Source of the DNA: Desulfuromonadaceae bacterium
GTDB taxonomy: Bacteria > Desulfobacterota > Desulfuromonadia > Geobacterales > Pseudopelobacteraceae
Length of the DNA stretch: 64,000 nt
Direction of reading: 5' to 3'
Assembly: GCA_028687585.1 (NCBI GenBank)
Contig: JAQTZV010000011.1
Span: forward strand, 62,001-126,000
This document shows, piece by piece, positions 53,701-63,140 of this stretch; the stretch's first letter is position 1, and each line of letters opens with the position of its first letter. Both the position numbers and the translations under genes were made by a program. Below the pieces are notes generated by a model. That model saw only the letters and a list, made by a program, of their open reading frames with translations, had not been told where the DNA came from and ran no database searches.

Positions 53701-54890
53701 GGCGTTACAACGCTCCTGTAGAATATATCAAGCTTTGCTGCGCTATCGATCCAGTTGCAGTGTTCGAGAAGAGACCGTTTTCCCTCCGCACCAAGTGGTA
53801 TAGCCGTCTCATGCTGCGTAAGCAACCGTACGGTTTCGTCAATCATCTGCTCAGACGCAACCGGATCGCATAAAATCCCGGAGAGGCCATGCGCAATATA
53901 TTCGACTGCCTGCCCTACCCGGTCGGCCACCACCGGTATACCGGCGCTCAGCAGTTCGGTCAACTTGGCCGGGCACTTTGCACGGTTCACCAAGGTATCG
54001 TCCAACGGATAGATCGCCACGTCACCTGCCGCCAGGTAATCAGGGATCTCTTCCGGTTCAATCCAGCCGGCCATTACCAGCGCGGTGTCAAAGCCCATGT
54101 CCCGGGAAGCCGCTTCCAACAGTTCCTCCTCCCTGTTTTTCCCCTTCCCCACCACCAGGAAGTGAACATCCGGAACGCGGCGCGCAATCCCGGCAAAAAC
54201 CCGATACAGCCGCTCTTGAGCAAATTCAAAGAAACGGGTGTACAGCAGAACTACCGGCGCTCCGGCTGGAATATGCAGCTTGTGCCGAATTCGGGCACCA
54301 TCTCCCGCAGGAGTTGAAGTGACACCGTTGGGGAGATAGATAATTCGCTCCGCCGCAACTCCCATGTCACCGGTGAGATCCTCCAGAGTCCTGCTGGCCA
54401 CAGTAACCCCCACGGATCGTTCGGACAGCCACTGTTCCTGAAAAGCAAAAAGTCGTTTCTCCAGCAACGAATAGGACATGAGGTCGTTCATGCCACCTGT
54501 GCCCTCCCAATCGTCGCTATCCACAATCAGCGGTGCCAGTCTGATTCCGATACGCTGCAGCGAAATATGCAGCATGGCCGCCAGACCGCCATACCCTTTG
54601 GGCTTGAAGAGGTGGACAATATCCGGTTTTTCAGCCAGTACCGCCCGGAACATCCGCCATGCCAGCGGCACTGCGCCAAACCGTTTACCGCACGTGGGGA
54701 GAACTGCATTAATCAGCCGCACTCCACGCAGCAGCTCCGTTTTTCCGGAATCCTCAGGATTGGTATAGGGAGGGGCGACTATCGTCACCGTGTGCCCCAG
54801 TTGCTGCAACTCCACCGCCAACGGCAGCATGCGGGCGATTACAGTACCTTTTGGCCGGATGCCAAATGGCGCCAGAAAAACAATTTTCAT
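53697..54890 (-). CDS. Glycosyltransferase family 4
   Basis: 397 residues. Starts MKIVFLAPFGIRPKGTVIARML; hinge region VVLLYTRFFEFAQERLYRVF, then VAIYPLDDTLVNRAKCPAKLTE (donor-binding E) and AGIPVVADRVGQAVEYI. A GT-B enzyme of the EPS locus; the usual E-x7-E motif is modified. Confidence 0.78.
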   Translation of the reverse strand: MKIVFLAPFGIRPKGTVIARMLPLAVELQQLGHTVTIVAPPYTNPEDSGKTELLRGVRLINAVLPTCGKRFGAVPLAWRMFRAVLAEKPDIVHLFKPKGYGGLAAMLHISLQRIGIRLAPLIVDSDDWEGTGGMNDLMSYSLLEKRLFAFQEQWLSERSVGVTVASRTLEDLTGDMGVAAERIIYLPNGVTSTPAGDGARIRHKLHIPAGAPVVLLYTRFFEFAQERLYRVFAGIARRVPDVHFLVVGKGKNREEELLEAASRDMGFDTALVMAGWIEPEEIPDYLAAGDVAIYPLDDTLVNRAKCPAKLTELLSAGIPVVADRVGQAVEYIAHGLSGILCDPVASEQMIDETVRLLTQHETAIPLGAEGKRSLLEHCNWIDSAAKLDIFYRSVVTP

Positions 54891-55687
54891 CGTTTGTTCG
54901 CCATATTATTACCGATTATAAAAGGGATGCGCAACTTTTTGGCCATTTTGTACAGATTTGAATCACGCATCAGGTAATACAGCTCCAGCAGCAATCGCGA
55001 TTTGACCGCAAACAATCGAGGGTGGTTACGCATCAGTTGCAGGTGCATCTCAACCTTGGTGCATCGATCCATGGAACGTTCCCGGGATCCTGCCACAACC
55101 CGATAGTAAAAAAGCGTCTCCGGAATGCGGATCACCTTTCTGTCCATTTCAAGAAGCGACAGCCAGAAGTCCCAGTCCTCCCAACCTTTCACCATGTTTA
55201 GATTGTATCCCCCCGCTTTATCCCAGTCTGCCTTTCGATAGAAGGCGGAACAGAATATCAGGTTGGAGAAACGCATTCCCCATGCAGAGAAGTCGGGAAT
55301 ATCCCAGCGCCCCTGACGCGCTCCGAAACATTCAGCCAGGCAGTAGACAATCCCGATCTCCGGATTTTGCTCCAGGATTTCAACCCCCTTTTCAAGATAG
55401 GTATTGCCTATGCGATCATCGGCGTCAAGCGGCAGGATATATTCGCCGCAGGCTTGGGCTATACCGGTGTTACGAGCCATGGCAACGCCCTGATTCACGG
55501 TGTGAACAATTCTTGTCTGCGGTTTGCGGAAGTCGGCCAGAAGGCGATTGGTCACCTCATCCGTGGAGCCATCGTTGACAATAATAATCTCAAAGTTGCG
55601 GAAAGTCTGGGCCAGTACCGACTCAACCACCTCTTCGAGGAATACTCCCTGGTTATAGCAGGGTATGATAATGCTAACCTTGGGCAT
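54887..55687 (-). CDS. Glycosyltransferase family 2
   Basis: 266 residues from the ATG at 55687, where the GT-A fold begins PKVSIIIPCYNQG. IIIVNDGSTDE, LPLDADDRI (metal-binding DxD region), WDKAGGYNLNMVKGWEDWDFW follow. GGAACGG lies before this ATG; the ORF is open upstream within the preceding gene, which it overlaps by 14 bases. Confidence 0.82.
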   Translation of the reverse strand: MPKVSIIIPCYNQGVFLEEVVESVLAQTFRNFEIIIVNDGSTDEVTNRLLADFRKPQTRIVHTVNQGVAMARNTGIAQACGEYILPLDADDRIGNTYLEKGVEILEQNPEIGIVYCLAECFGARQGRWDIPDFSAWGMRFSNLIFCSAFYRKADWDKAGGYNLNMVKGWEDWDFWLSLLEMDRKVIRIPETLFYYRVVAGSRERSMDRCTKVEMHLQLMRNHPRLFAVKSRLLLELYYLMRDSNLYKMAKKLRIPFIIGNNMANKR

Positions 55688-57644
55688 TACCGTTCCGATG
55701 GTTCTCAATATCAGCAAGCAGTGTCGAGCGGTACAACCTGCAGAATCTCTCTCCGCCAAAATTATCGCGTGCATAATCGTACGCATTACGGGACATGGTC
55801 ATCATCTGATCCCTGTTATTGGTCAGCTTTTCTATCGCAGCGAACATCGCTTCGGCAAGCAAATCTTCATTCGGTAAATTTTCTATCAGCAATCCAGTGA
55901 CCCCTGATTTCACGTGCTGAGGAATTCCGCCAACGGCTGTTGAAATCGGCACAACACCCTGTGCCATAGCCTCCATGATCACCAGGGGAAACCCTTCACG
56001 ACTGGAGGTCAGAAGGAGCAGATGCGCGCGCTCATAGTAACCGTTCAGTTCCACCTGGTCGGTTAATTCTCCCGTGAATTGACAGAAGGGCCGATCGCTC
56101 ATTGCGACACTTTCAGTCACATTGCCAATCATGGTGACCGTAACCGGCAATTTTCTTGAAGCACAGAGAGCGGCTACTCGTCCGGCAATATGGACCCGCT
56201 TTTCCTCTGAACCGCGTCCAACATACAGTATGTTCAGCTCTTCAACCACACCCTTTTCACGGTACTCATGTGGCACATCCACACGATTTTCAATCAGCTC
56301 TATCCGCTCTCCCAACGCCGTGTCAATTCCTTTTACTCTGTATTGATTCATCAGATCCATCCTGGTCTGCAACGTTATTACGACTCGTTTGTCAATATGG
56401 TGGATAACCGGCAGGCTGAAATCTTCTGAGCCTCCGCCAAATGCGTGCAGCAAATCAACAACTCTGACGTCTTCAGAGAGATGGGGGAGCATTTTGTAAA
56501 AGAAAAGAGTGTTGCAGCCAAAGACAACGGAGTTGGGATGTTTGTTGATGAACCCCGCCATAAGCCAGACACTGAGTGGATAGGTGTATTTCAGTCGGAG
56601 GCACCAATTGAAGGTGCGCGCCACCCGGTCAAATTCACCCCGAAGCGCTCCCGGACGTGGCGACCATTTCGTGAAGAACACCCATGGCTTCAAGTCGGCA
56701 AAACAGTTGACGATATCAGCATGAACCCGCTCGGCGCCGCCGATATGGCAAAAGGGGAAAAAGAAAAACAAACCGCTCCGGTTACGAACAGGAAGCAGAC
56801 TCCCGATAAACCTGCCAATGACAGCCACTGAATCTACGAATTGATTTACTACCAGTTTGCCTAAAAAGTAATAGAGGTCTTTAAAAATGTTCAGAAATAC
56901 TCTAGCTACAAAACAATTGAAACGACCAGTTATCAGGCGATTCAAAACGAATCTGGATTTAGTACGGACATTCTTCAGATCCGGGTTGCGCCTGTTACTC
57001 ATGAAAGTTATGGAAAGCGGGCTTAAACGGTATTTGAGAAGACATTCGTCGAGCTTGTCAATTCTATGCCCGTCAGCGATCAACCTAAGCCAGAGATCAT
57101 AATCCTCCGAATTTACCTGACGTGGATCATATTCATAAGTGGATAGAGTTTGCCTCCCGATCATCACTCCGGGGTGCGCAATACAATTGGCACGAGGCAG
57201 GCGTTGAACGATCTCGCCGTATGACGTAAATTTGCTGTCATCGTTCCAAAATCCACATTCCTCGCCAACGGAATCAATGAAATAACATTTTACCGCTACC
57301 AAGGTGCATTCGGGATGAGTTTCAAGATATTCAATTTGTTTTGACAAACGTTCTGGCAGACTGATGTCGTCACAATCCATCCGGGCAATATACTCCCCTT
57401 TCGCAAGGGCAATCCCCCTGTTTAAGGTTGCAATCAGACCAAGATTCTTCTCGTTGTGAACCAGATTTATCCTGGAATCATTATAGGAAGTTATTATTTC
57501 AACCGAGTGATCGGAGGAGCCATCGTTAATTATAATAAATTCAAAGTCAGAGAAAGACTGGTTCAAAATACTCTCTACTGCCTCACGAAGAAAGCGTTCG
57601 CCATTATATACCGGCATGAGAACCGTTACTTTTGGAGTGATCAC
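55674..57644 (-). CDS. Bifunctional GT2-GT4 glycosyltransferase
   Basis: 656 residues. Residues about 1-270 are a complete GT2 domain (KVTVLMPVYNGERFL, INDGSSDHS, ARMDCDDISLPERL with DxD). After a hydrophobic linker (about 240-290) a GT4 domain follows (CHIGGAERVHADIV, LYVGRGSEEKRVHIAGRV, LLLTSSREGFPLVIMEAMAQG). Two sugars may be added in sequence, or the fusion may channel one acceptor. The GTG at 57644 overlaps the fucosyltransferase stop by four bases (GTGA). Confidence 0.85.
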   Translation of the reverse strand: MITPKVTVLMPVYNGERFLREAVESILNQSFSDFEFIIINDGSSDHSVEIITSYNDSRINLVHNEKNLGLIATLNRGIALAKGEYIARMDCDDISLPERLSKQIEYLETHPECTLVAVKCYFIDSVGEECGFWNDDSKFTSYGEIVQRLPRANCIAHPGVMIGRQTLSTYEYDPRQVNSEDYDLWLRLIADGHRIDKLDECLLKYRLSPLSITFMSNRRNPDLKNVRTKSRFVLNRLITGRFNCFVARVFLNIFKDLYYFLGKLVVNQFVDSVAVIGRFIGSLLPVRNRSGLFFFFPFCHIGGAERVHADIVNCFADLKPWVFFTKWSPRPGALRGEFDRVARTFNWCLRLKYTYPLSVWLMAGFINKHPNSVVFGCNTLFFYKMLPHLSEDVRVVDLLHAFGGGSEDFSLPVIHHIDKRVVITLQTRMDLMNQYRVKGIDTALGERIELIENRVDVPHEYREKGVVEELNILYVGRGSEEKRVHIAGRVAALCASRKLPVTVTMIGNVTESVAMSDRPFCQFTGELTDQVELNGYYERAHLLLLTSSREGFPLVIMEAMAQGVVPISTAVGGIPQHVKSGVTGLLIENLPNEDLLAEAMFAAIEKLTNNRDQMMTMSRNAYDYARDNFGGERFCRLYRSTLLADIENHRNGNAQG

Positions 57645-58534
57645 GCCGCAACCCTCAACCACGATTCCGGCAACAGGTCCCGGGTGTCAATCTCCGGTTT
57701 TGTGAACCAGCGCGACGGCGCCACGACGATCTTATCCGGGTTTCGGTTCAGCCAACCTCCCCACCAACTGAATGAACTGTTGGCTATGATATTATGCCGA
57801 CAGAGGCTCATAAGGCGTAAATCCTCATGCCCATGAGAACCGTTGTGGGTGATTATCGTTGTCGGGAATGGAATCTTCAGATTGTCCTGAACCCAATTCG
57901 GGTCGTCTGAAAAAACATAGAACTCTGGGTGGTTCACCTCGTCGGAGATGCGCTTGATGGCATGGTCATAATACTCTAGTCCGCAGATACCGTGAAAACT
58001 TGCCGTTTCAGGGTTGGTAACGAAATCGCCTCGCCGCACATGCAGGGACACCGACTCCGTTTCTTCAATCCGGATAGCAAGTTCTAGATTTCTGCCTTCA
58101 ATTGGATCGCACACCGTAAACTCTTCCCTGATTTCCCCGACAACAGCAGCAAAATACCTTTCCGACTGCCAATAACCGTCAAGATAACGGTCATCGGGAG
58201 TTGAAGAGAAGTTGGAATCATAATTAAAGTGTGGCTCGCAATAATCGCCGGGCAAAGGCCGTTTCCTGCCTACCAACTGCGAACCGGCGGAGAGAATCCG
58301 GAGCACAAAACTTTCTCCCTGTCTGCGCAACGAGTCAATTTCAGCAAAAGTGGCAATTTCGGCAGTTATTGACAAATGCTTCAGCTCATATTCGCGGGGT
58401 GTGCTGATACCTTTAGCCTCCAACATGGAGATATCCAGCTTAAGTTGTGTGTTGTGAAGCGACGATAGCTGCCGGCCGGCCGCATACTGGAACATCTGGT
58501 TGCCGAGGCCCCCCATGAGCTTGACAATAATCAC
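57641..58534 (-). CDS. GT11-family alpha-1,2-fucosyltransferase-like protein
   Basis: 297 residues. Motifs of the GT11/GT10-related group: GGLGNQMFQYAAGRQL at the N-terminus, HVRRGDF (motif I, GDP-fucose binding), and NSSFSWWGGWLN near the C-terminus. It should add L-fucose in alpha-1,2 linkage from GDP-fucose; the window contains the GDP-fucose synthase. Follows the methyltransferase by two bases. Confidence 0.9.
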   Translation of the reverse strand: MIIVKLMGGLGNQMFQYAAGRQLSSLHNTQLKLDISMLEAKGISTPREYELKHLSITAEIATFAEIDSLRRQGESFVLRILSAGSQLVGRKRPLPGDYCEPHFNYDSNFSSTPDDRYLDGYWQSERYFAAVVGEIREEFTVCDPIEGRNLELAIRIEETESVSLHVRRGDFVTNPETASFHGICGLEYYDHAIKRISDEVNHPEFYVFSDDPNWVQDNLKIPFPTTIITHNGSHGHEDLRLMSLCRHNIIANSSFSWWGGWLNRNPDKIVVAPSRWFTKPEIDTRDLLPESWLRVAA

Positions 58535-58536
58535 TG

Positions 58537-59241
58537 TTAGCCCTTTTTTACCGCTGACACGTGATATCCAAAGCAGAGCAACTCGTGTGAACCGGTGTCT
58601 CGCCCTGTTCTCCTTGCGAGGACAAACAGCATGAGCTGGACAACAATCTTCTCCAACAGGTTTAGCTTGCTGCTGGCATATTTTTTTGAAATTAGGCCGA
58701 CCCTTCGAATCTCCTGAGCAAGGTACTCGATGTAATTGCCATTGTGCCGAAGCTCTACAATCTCGAATCCGCAGGCAGAAAGATGCGTTTCGTAAAAGTA
58801 TCGATTGAACCCTGAATAATAATGAAACGGCGCGAAATGGGTGAGACTGCAGAACGGGGCAGTCAGAATCAGATGGCCTCCCGGCCTCAGCAGACGAGAA
58901 AACTCCTGCAAGGCACGTAAAGGCTCCGGTAGATGCTCAAAGACCTCAATACACATGATGGCATCGAACGATGCATCAGGTGCTGGTATGGCGGTAATGT
59001 CGCAGACGATGTCAAGCCGTCTCTGATCCCATGACCCCATCTGAAGACCCGATGCGTCACCAGTCCCGTCATATTGGGCAAAGTCCTGTGAGACATAATT
59101 AAGATGGGCACAGAAACGCTTATACTGCAATTCGCCCGCACCGGCGTCGAGAATCCGGCTGCCGGCAGGGATGCTCTTGAGTGCATCTTCCAGCCACGCC
59201 TCACGGGTTGCTTCGTTATTTATCCCAACACTTGTCAACAT
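58537..59241 (-). CDS. Class I SAM-dependent methyltransferase
   Basis: 234 residues from ATG 59241, which has AGGAAGG upstream and overlaps the DUF268 gene by seven bases. Motif I RILDAGAGELQYKRF, then DITAIPAPDASFDAIMCIEVFEHLPEP and LRPGGHLILTAPF are typical of UbiE/ methyltransferase-11-type enzymes. Confidence 0.8.
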   Translation of the reverse strand: MLTSVGINNEATREAWLEDALKSIPAGSRILDAGAGELQYKRFCAHLNYVSQDFAQYDGTGDASGLQMGSWDQRRLDIVCDITAIPAPDASFDAIMCIEVFEHLPEPLRALQEFSRLLRPGGHLILTAPFCSLTHFAPFHYYSGFNRYFYETHLSACGFEIVELRHNGNYIEYLAQEIRRVGLISKKYASSKLNLLEKIVVQLMLFVLARRTGRDTGSHELLCFGYHVSAVKKG

Positions 59242-60092
59242 GTCAGCGATTCCTTCCTGAACCAGAAACAGCCGCAACCGTAGCTCTGGGCATCAGACTG
59301 TTCCTGCGAGGCATTACGTATTAGTCCACCATCCTCTGATTTGTCGGGAATTAAAGAGAACTCAACCAGTTTTAAGTCAGAGAAATATCCAATAATCTGT
59401 CGATATGCATAAATTCTATGGGCGTTGAACATTATTCGCGGTTGGCCGATAGGGACCACAAAAAGTAGATTTCCGCCCTGAGCCAGGACCCGCTTCAGTT
59501 GTGAAATCGCCTTCAGGTCGCCATCCGGATCTATCTGGTCACCATAGCGCCCCAAACCCACATGCTCGACCACATGCATGCAAGAGAGAGATGCGACACT
59601 ATTGTCAGGAAAAGGGAGCGCGAGCAAGTCAGCCGAAGCAGAATTCAGGCCGCTCAATGCTAAATTAGCAGGACGGTAATCATAGAACTGTACCGGTAGA
59701 AAGGCTGAAACCAAAGTGCAGAAATATAGTGAAGAAGAGATGTCAATATGATATTCCGGCCTTGTTTCCGCTAAAATACGCGCTGCCCAGGCAGGATGAA
59801 AAACATAGTGTCGATCAAAGCCGGTACTTTTAGTCTTGTCCTTCAGGCATGGATATCGATCGCTCCAATTAAGCCTGAAGTAGGGACGGTCTTTCCCTTT
59901 CAAGCGGCTGAATGTGCAGTAATCTAATATGTACTTCACATAAAAAAAGGCTTCTTTAACACACGTATATCCCCAGGCAATCAGTCTGTTTTTTTTCATC
60001 AATGACGTAATTACAAATTTCTCTGAATCTAATTTGCTCCACATAACGTCCTTTCCAACACCGCTTACCATGCTATTGTACGTATCCACCAC
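59235..60092 (-). CDS. DUF268 protein (methyltransferase-like)
   Basis: 285 residues. HYVFHPAWAARILAETRP, HIDISSSLYFCTLVSAFLPV, FYDYRPANLALSGL are the DUF268 signature, and FPDNSVASLSCMHVVEHVGLG plus LAQGGNLLFVVPIG resemble a Rossmann methyltransferase. Function is not established; such genes recur in EPS loci. It overlaps the flippase gene by 20 bases. Confidence 0.72.
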   Translation of the reverse strand: MVDTYNSMVSGVGKDVMWSKLDSEKFVITSLMKKNRLIAWGYTCVKEAFFYVKYILDYCTFSRLKGKDRPYFRLNWSDRYPCLKDKTKSTGFDRHYVFHPAWAARILAETRPEYHIDISSSLYFCTLVSAFLPVQFYDYRPANLALSGLNSASADLLALPFPDNSVASLSCMHVVEHVGLGRYGDQIDPDGDLKAISQLKRVLAQGGNLLFVVPIGQPRIMFNAHRIYAYRQIIGYFSDLKLVEFSLIPDKSEDGGLIRNASQEQSDAQSYGCGCFWFRKESLTC

Positions 60093-61452
60093 TAAACTCT
60101 ACCCTCAATCTGTTGTTAACTATTAAAACAGCCATCACATATAGTGTAGAAGAAAAACAGAGAGCCCATGCCATACCAACTAAGCCATAGTGCCATGCAA
60201 ACAGGTACCCAAAGATCAGAAGAGTTAATGCTTGCACACCTTTTGGCCAAAAATAGACGTTTGGCTGATTGGAATACATACCCTTCAAGCAAAATATCTG
60301 GCCGATGTTGTAGAGTACAAGCCCAAGAACTACGATCCAGAGAACATTGTGACTCGCTGCATATAGCCGATTAGTAAATATCCTCATAATAGGATCGCTA
60401 AAAAAAAAGGCTCCCGTGATAATCAAAAACGACGCCGATGCTGACGCCAAGACTGTCTGACGTAGCAAGGCAGCACTCTCCCGCACCTGGACCTGCGAAG
60501 ACATGGCACCAGCCCTCTCAAAAACGATAGGAACCATTAATTGATTAATCAGGGAAAAGAGGAGGTTAACCGGAGAGGATGCAATCTGAAAAATTGCTGC
60601 GTAAACCCCGACCATACTCGCACCGCCAACCACCTGTATAATCCACCTGTCAGCATAGAGACTGACAATAGCGAATCCGGCAAAAAAAACAAACGGAGTA
60701 GCGTAGGCCACGAATTCACGTCTGCCATCATTAAGCAATTCTTCCTTTAAACTTTCAGAATGCCAGTATTGTCGGATATCGTCATTCTTCATGGCAAACC
60801 AATGTTGAGAAACTGTTATCAAGAGAGTTCCGCACAGATATCCCAGAAGGACGACATAGCCACTATTGCTGAACAGCCATAATAGCGCGATAGAGATTCC
60901 TATCCGCAACCAAACGTCAAATCCTTGGTGGAGAGCCACTATTTTCCGTTGCCTGATGGCGCTCTGCATGGAGAGATACGACGAGTTTATCCCACTGGAG
61001 ATGCCAAACAAAGCAGAAAAAAGAACCAGCAGGGCCCACTCCAAATTAACCCAAATACCAGCAAAACCAGCAATAACAACGGCAAGAAGAGATAGTCCAA
61101 CTGCTAGCCGGAAATGCCATCTTCTGAGAACGGTGAAGTAAACAGCAAGTGCACTGCGTTCCCGATAAACTGCAAAATATCTGGCAACAACATTGGCGAT
61201 GGGACCATATACATATGTAGTTAATACGCCCGCAATGCTGAGACCCAAGGCAAGCTGCCCATACCCATTCGGTCCCATTAAGTTAGTCAGCACTTTGATA
61301 CCTATGAAGCCACCAACAAAACCCAAAGCTTGCCCAAGCAATATCCAGCCAAGCTCCGCCTTCAACTTTGTAAATTGGTTTAGTAATGGTTGAACTTTCT
61401 CAATATAGCTCATCCAACTCCTCATACTCATAGCACACCGCTTTTTCAACAT
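60073..61452 (-). CDS. wzx: Polysaccharide flippase (Wzx/MATE-type)
   Basis: 459 residues with 12 predicted membrane helices and no catalytic motif, typical of lipid-linked oligosaccharide flippases. The LLGQALGFVGGFIGIKVLTNLM and NGYGQLALGLSIAGVL opening match Wzx/RfbX. A Wzy-type polymerase was not recognised in the window, so this flippase may serve a second polymer or a side branch beside the Wzm/Wzt exporter. AT-rich. Confidence 0.8.
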   Translation of the reverse strand: MLKKRCAMSMRSWMSYIEKVQPLLNQFTKLKAELGWILLGQALGFVGGFIGIKVLTNLMGPNGYGQLALGLSIAGVLTTYVYGPIANVVARYFAVYRERSALAVYFTVLRRWHFRLAVGLSLLAVVIAGFAGIWVNLEWALLVLFSALFGISSGINSSYLSMQSAIRQRKIVALHQGFDVWLRIGISIALLWLFSNSGYVVLLGYLCGTLLITVSQHWFAMKNDDIRQYWHSESLKEELLNDGRREFVAYATPFVFFAGFAIVSLYADRWIIQVVGGASMVGVYAAIFQIASSPVNLLFSLINQLMVPIVFERAGAMSSQVQVRESAALLRQTVLASASASFLIITGAFFFSDPIMRIFTNRLYAASHNVLWIVVLGLVLYNIGQIFCLKGMYSNQPNVYFWPKGVQALTLLIFGYLFAWHYGLVGMAWALCFSSTLYVMAVLIVNNRLRVEFSGGYVQ

Positions 61453-61483
61453 ATTTCAGTTAGACAGGAAGTTCATAAACTTG

Positions 61484-62092
61484 TTACTCGGTAGTGATGG
61501 CAGATATAATACGACTACCTGCAATGCCTAACCCTCCAAGCACCTTCTCAATTTCATCCTTTCGTTTTAGAGAGGTTATCACAAATGGTGCACGGATCTC
61601 TTGCACCCCATCGGCTAAAGATACAACCGTTAACCCAAAAAAAATATCCCCCTGACGACCATCATCCATGACCGCCACCAGCTTCAGACCGGTTTCCTGC
61701 AACGACAGATACGCCACCTCTGCAACTTCGTCCACACCGCAAAAAACAACCTCCCGTACACCGGCAGCTTCAAGACTGCGGAACAGATCCAGATAATCCT
61801 TCCGCGCTACCGTGTACAGACTGGTAAAATAGCTGAGGTGTTGGTAGGCGAGACGGCTTTTTTCTGCAATACCTTGCGGGGTAAGAAGATACGCATAGCG
61901 GTTGCTGGGGAAGTTTTTAACGCGTACAAACCCTTTTGAAACCAGGTTTTTCAGATAGGAGTTGACTAGACCTACGGCAATGCCGAGGCGGCGGGAAAGC
62001 TCGCGCTGCGAAAGCGGCTCTTCACCGCTGATTTCAGTGAGGAGCTGGAGCGAGCGGGATGAGTCGAGAGGTTTTTTGGCTGTCACGTTCAT
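61484..62092 (-). CDS. EPS-associated winged-helix (MarR-like) regulator with C-terminal Rossmann-like domain
   Basis: 202 residues from ATG 62092. Residues 10-90 form a winged helix (LSQRELSRRLGIAVGLVNSYLKNLVSKGFVRVKNF) of the EPS-linked MarR type that has SLQLLTEI... and YAYLLTPQGIAEKSRL. The C-terminal 90 residues (VREVVFCGVDEVAEVAYLSL, KLVAVMDDGR) resemble a nucleotide/CoA-binding Rossmann domain and may sense a metabolite. The 29-bp palindrome lies 37 bases upstream of the start. Confidence 0.75.
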   Translation of the reverse strand: MNVTAKKPLDSSRSLQLLTEISGEEPLSQRELSRRLGIAVGLVNSYLKNLVSKGFVRVKNFPSNRYAYLLTPQGIAEKSRLAYQHLSYFTSLYTVARKDYLDLFRSLEAAGVREVVFCGVDEVAEVAYLSLQETGLKLVAVMDDGRQGDIFFGLTVVSLADGVQEIRAPFVITSLKRKDEIEKVLGGLGIAGSRIISAITTE

Positions 62093-62128
62093 GGTTTGAA
62101 CAATATAGAAAAAATATCGAGAGCACAA

Positions 62129-62157
62129 GATGTTTGTTCATATTATGAACAAACATC
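62129..62157. promoter_or_regulatory. Perfect 29-bp palindrome, candidate operator
   Basis: Arms GATGTTTGTTCAT (62129-62141) and ATGAACAAACATC (62145-62157) around ATT. It lies immediately after the fcl stop and 37 bases before the regulator's ATG. No U-tract follows, so it is unlikely to be a terminator; dimeric winged-helix proteins bind such sites. Most likely an autoregulatory operator. Confidence 0.55.
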
Positions 62158-62158
62158 A

Positions 62159-63136
62159 TTAATGGGCAGATGCTTTCAGAAAGTCTTCCAAAAACCACCG
62201 GTACGCCCCTGCAATACCATCGCGCAATGCAACAGTATGACGCCATCCCAATGCATGGATACGCGAAGAATCCGCCAGCTTGCGCGGTGTTCCGTCCGGC
62301 TTGCTTGTATCAAAAACCAGAGAACCGCTAAAGCCGACCACATCCTGTACCAGCAACGCCAGATCATGAATGCTGATCTCCTGTCCCGAACCGACATTAA
62401 TCAGCGCCGGTGCGTCGGGATCGTGCAGCAGTGCATCGTAGCTGCTTTCATCGAGATTCATCAGAAACAGGCAGGCAGCGGCAAGATCATCAACCTGAAG
62501 AAATTCACGCAGCGGCGTACCGGTTCCCCAGATTGTTACAGAAGCGTCGCCACGCTGCTTTGCTTCATGAAACTTGCGGATCATGGCAGGGAGAACGTGT
62601 GATTTTTCAAGATCAAAATTATCGTTGGGACCATACAGGTTATTCGGCATGGCAGACAGATATTTAGTACCGTACTGTTGATTGTAGGAACGGCAGTGGT
62701 ATATCCCGGCAATTTTCGCGATGGCATAGGCGTCATTGGTCGGTTCGAGCAAACCGGTAAGCAGGTGTTCCTCTTTCATCGGCTGGGGAGCAAATTTGGG
62801 GTAAATACAGGTGCTGCCGAGAAACAGCAGCCTTGTGACACCATGTACCCACGAACTGTGAATGATGTTGTTCTGAATCATCAGATTGTCGTGAATAAAT
62901 TCGCCTTTATAGCTGCTGTTGGCAATGATGCCCCCTACCCGCGCGGCGGCAAGAAAAACGTATTCCGGCTGCTGCTCACGAAAAAAAGCATCTACCGCCT
63001 GTTGATTGCAGAGATCCAGTTCGACGCGCGACCTGACGAGCAGGTTGGTATATCCCTGGGCCTGAAGCGCTCTCACGATGGCCGAGCCAACCATGCCTCG
63101 ATGGCCGGCAACAAAAATTTTCGCAGTACTTTTCAT
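62159..63136 (-). CDS. fcl: GDP-L-fucose synthase
   Basis: 325 residues, short-chain dehydrogenase fold. NADP-binding GHRGMVGSAI near the N-terminus, catalytic Ser-Tyr-Lys set with YAIAKIAG (Y-x3-K) and GSTCIYPKFAPQP. It converts GDP-4-keto-6-deoxymannose to GDP-L-fucose. GDP-mannose dehydratase (gmd), its usual partner, is not in the window. The ATG at 63136 is preferred; one at 63154 would overlap the DUF190 gene by 14 bases. Confidence 0.9.
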   Translation of the reverse strand: MKSTAKIFVAGHRGMVGSAIVRALQAQGYTNLLVRSRVELDLCNQQAVDAFFREQQPEYVFLAAARVGGIIANSSYKGEFIHDNLMIQNNIIHSSWVHGVTRLLFLGSTCIYPKFAPQPMKEEHLLTGLLEPTNDAYAIAKIAGIYHCRSYNQQYGTKYLSAMPNNLYGPNDNFDLEKSHVLPAMIRKFHEAKQRGDASVTIWGTGTPLREFLQVDDLAAACLFLMNLDESSYDALLHDPDAPALINVGSGQEISIHDLALLVQDVVGFSGSLVFDTSKPDGTPRKLADSSRIHALGWRHTVALRDGIAGAYRWFLEDFLKASAH

Positions 63137-63140
63137 CGAA

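Noticed and set aside
62992..63000. GGCGGTAG-like sequence on the minus strand, as in the ops/JUMPstart element
   Set aside because: It is inside fcl, and the bases after the core do not match ops; a similar core within ccoN at about 8425 faces the wrong way.
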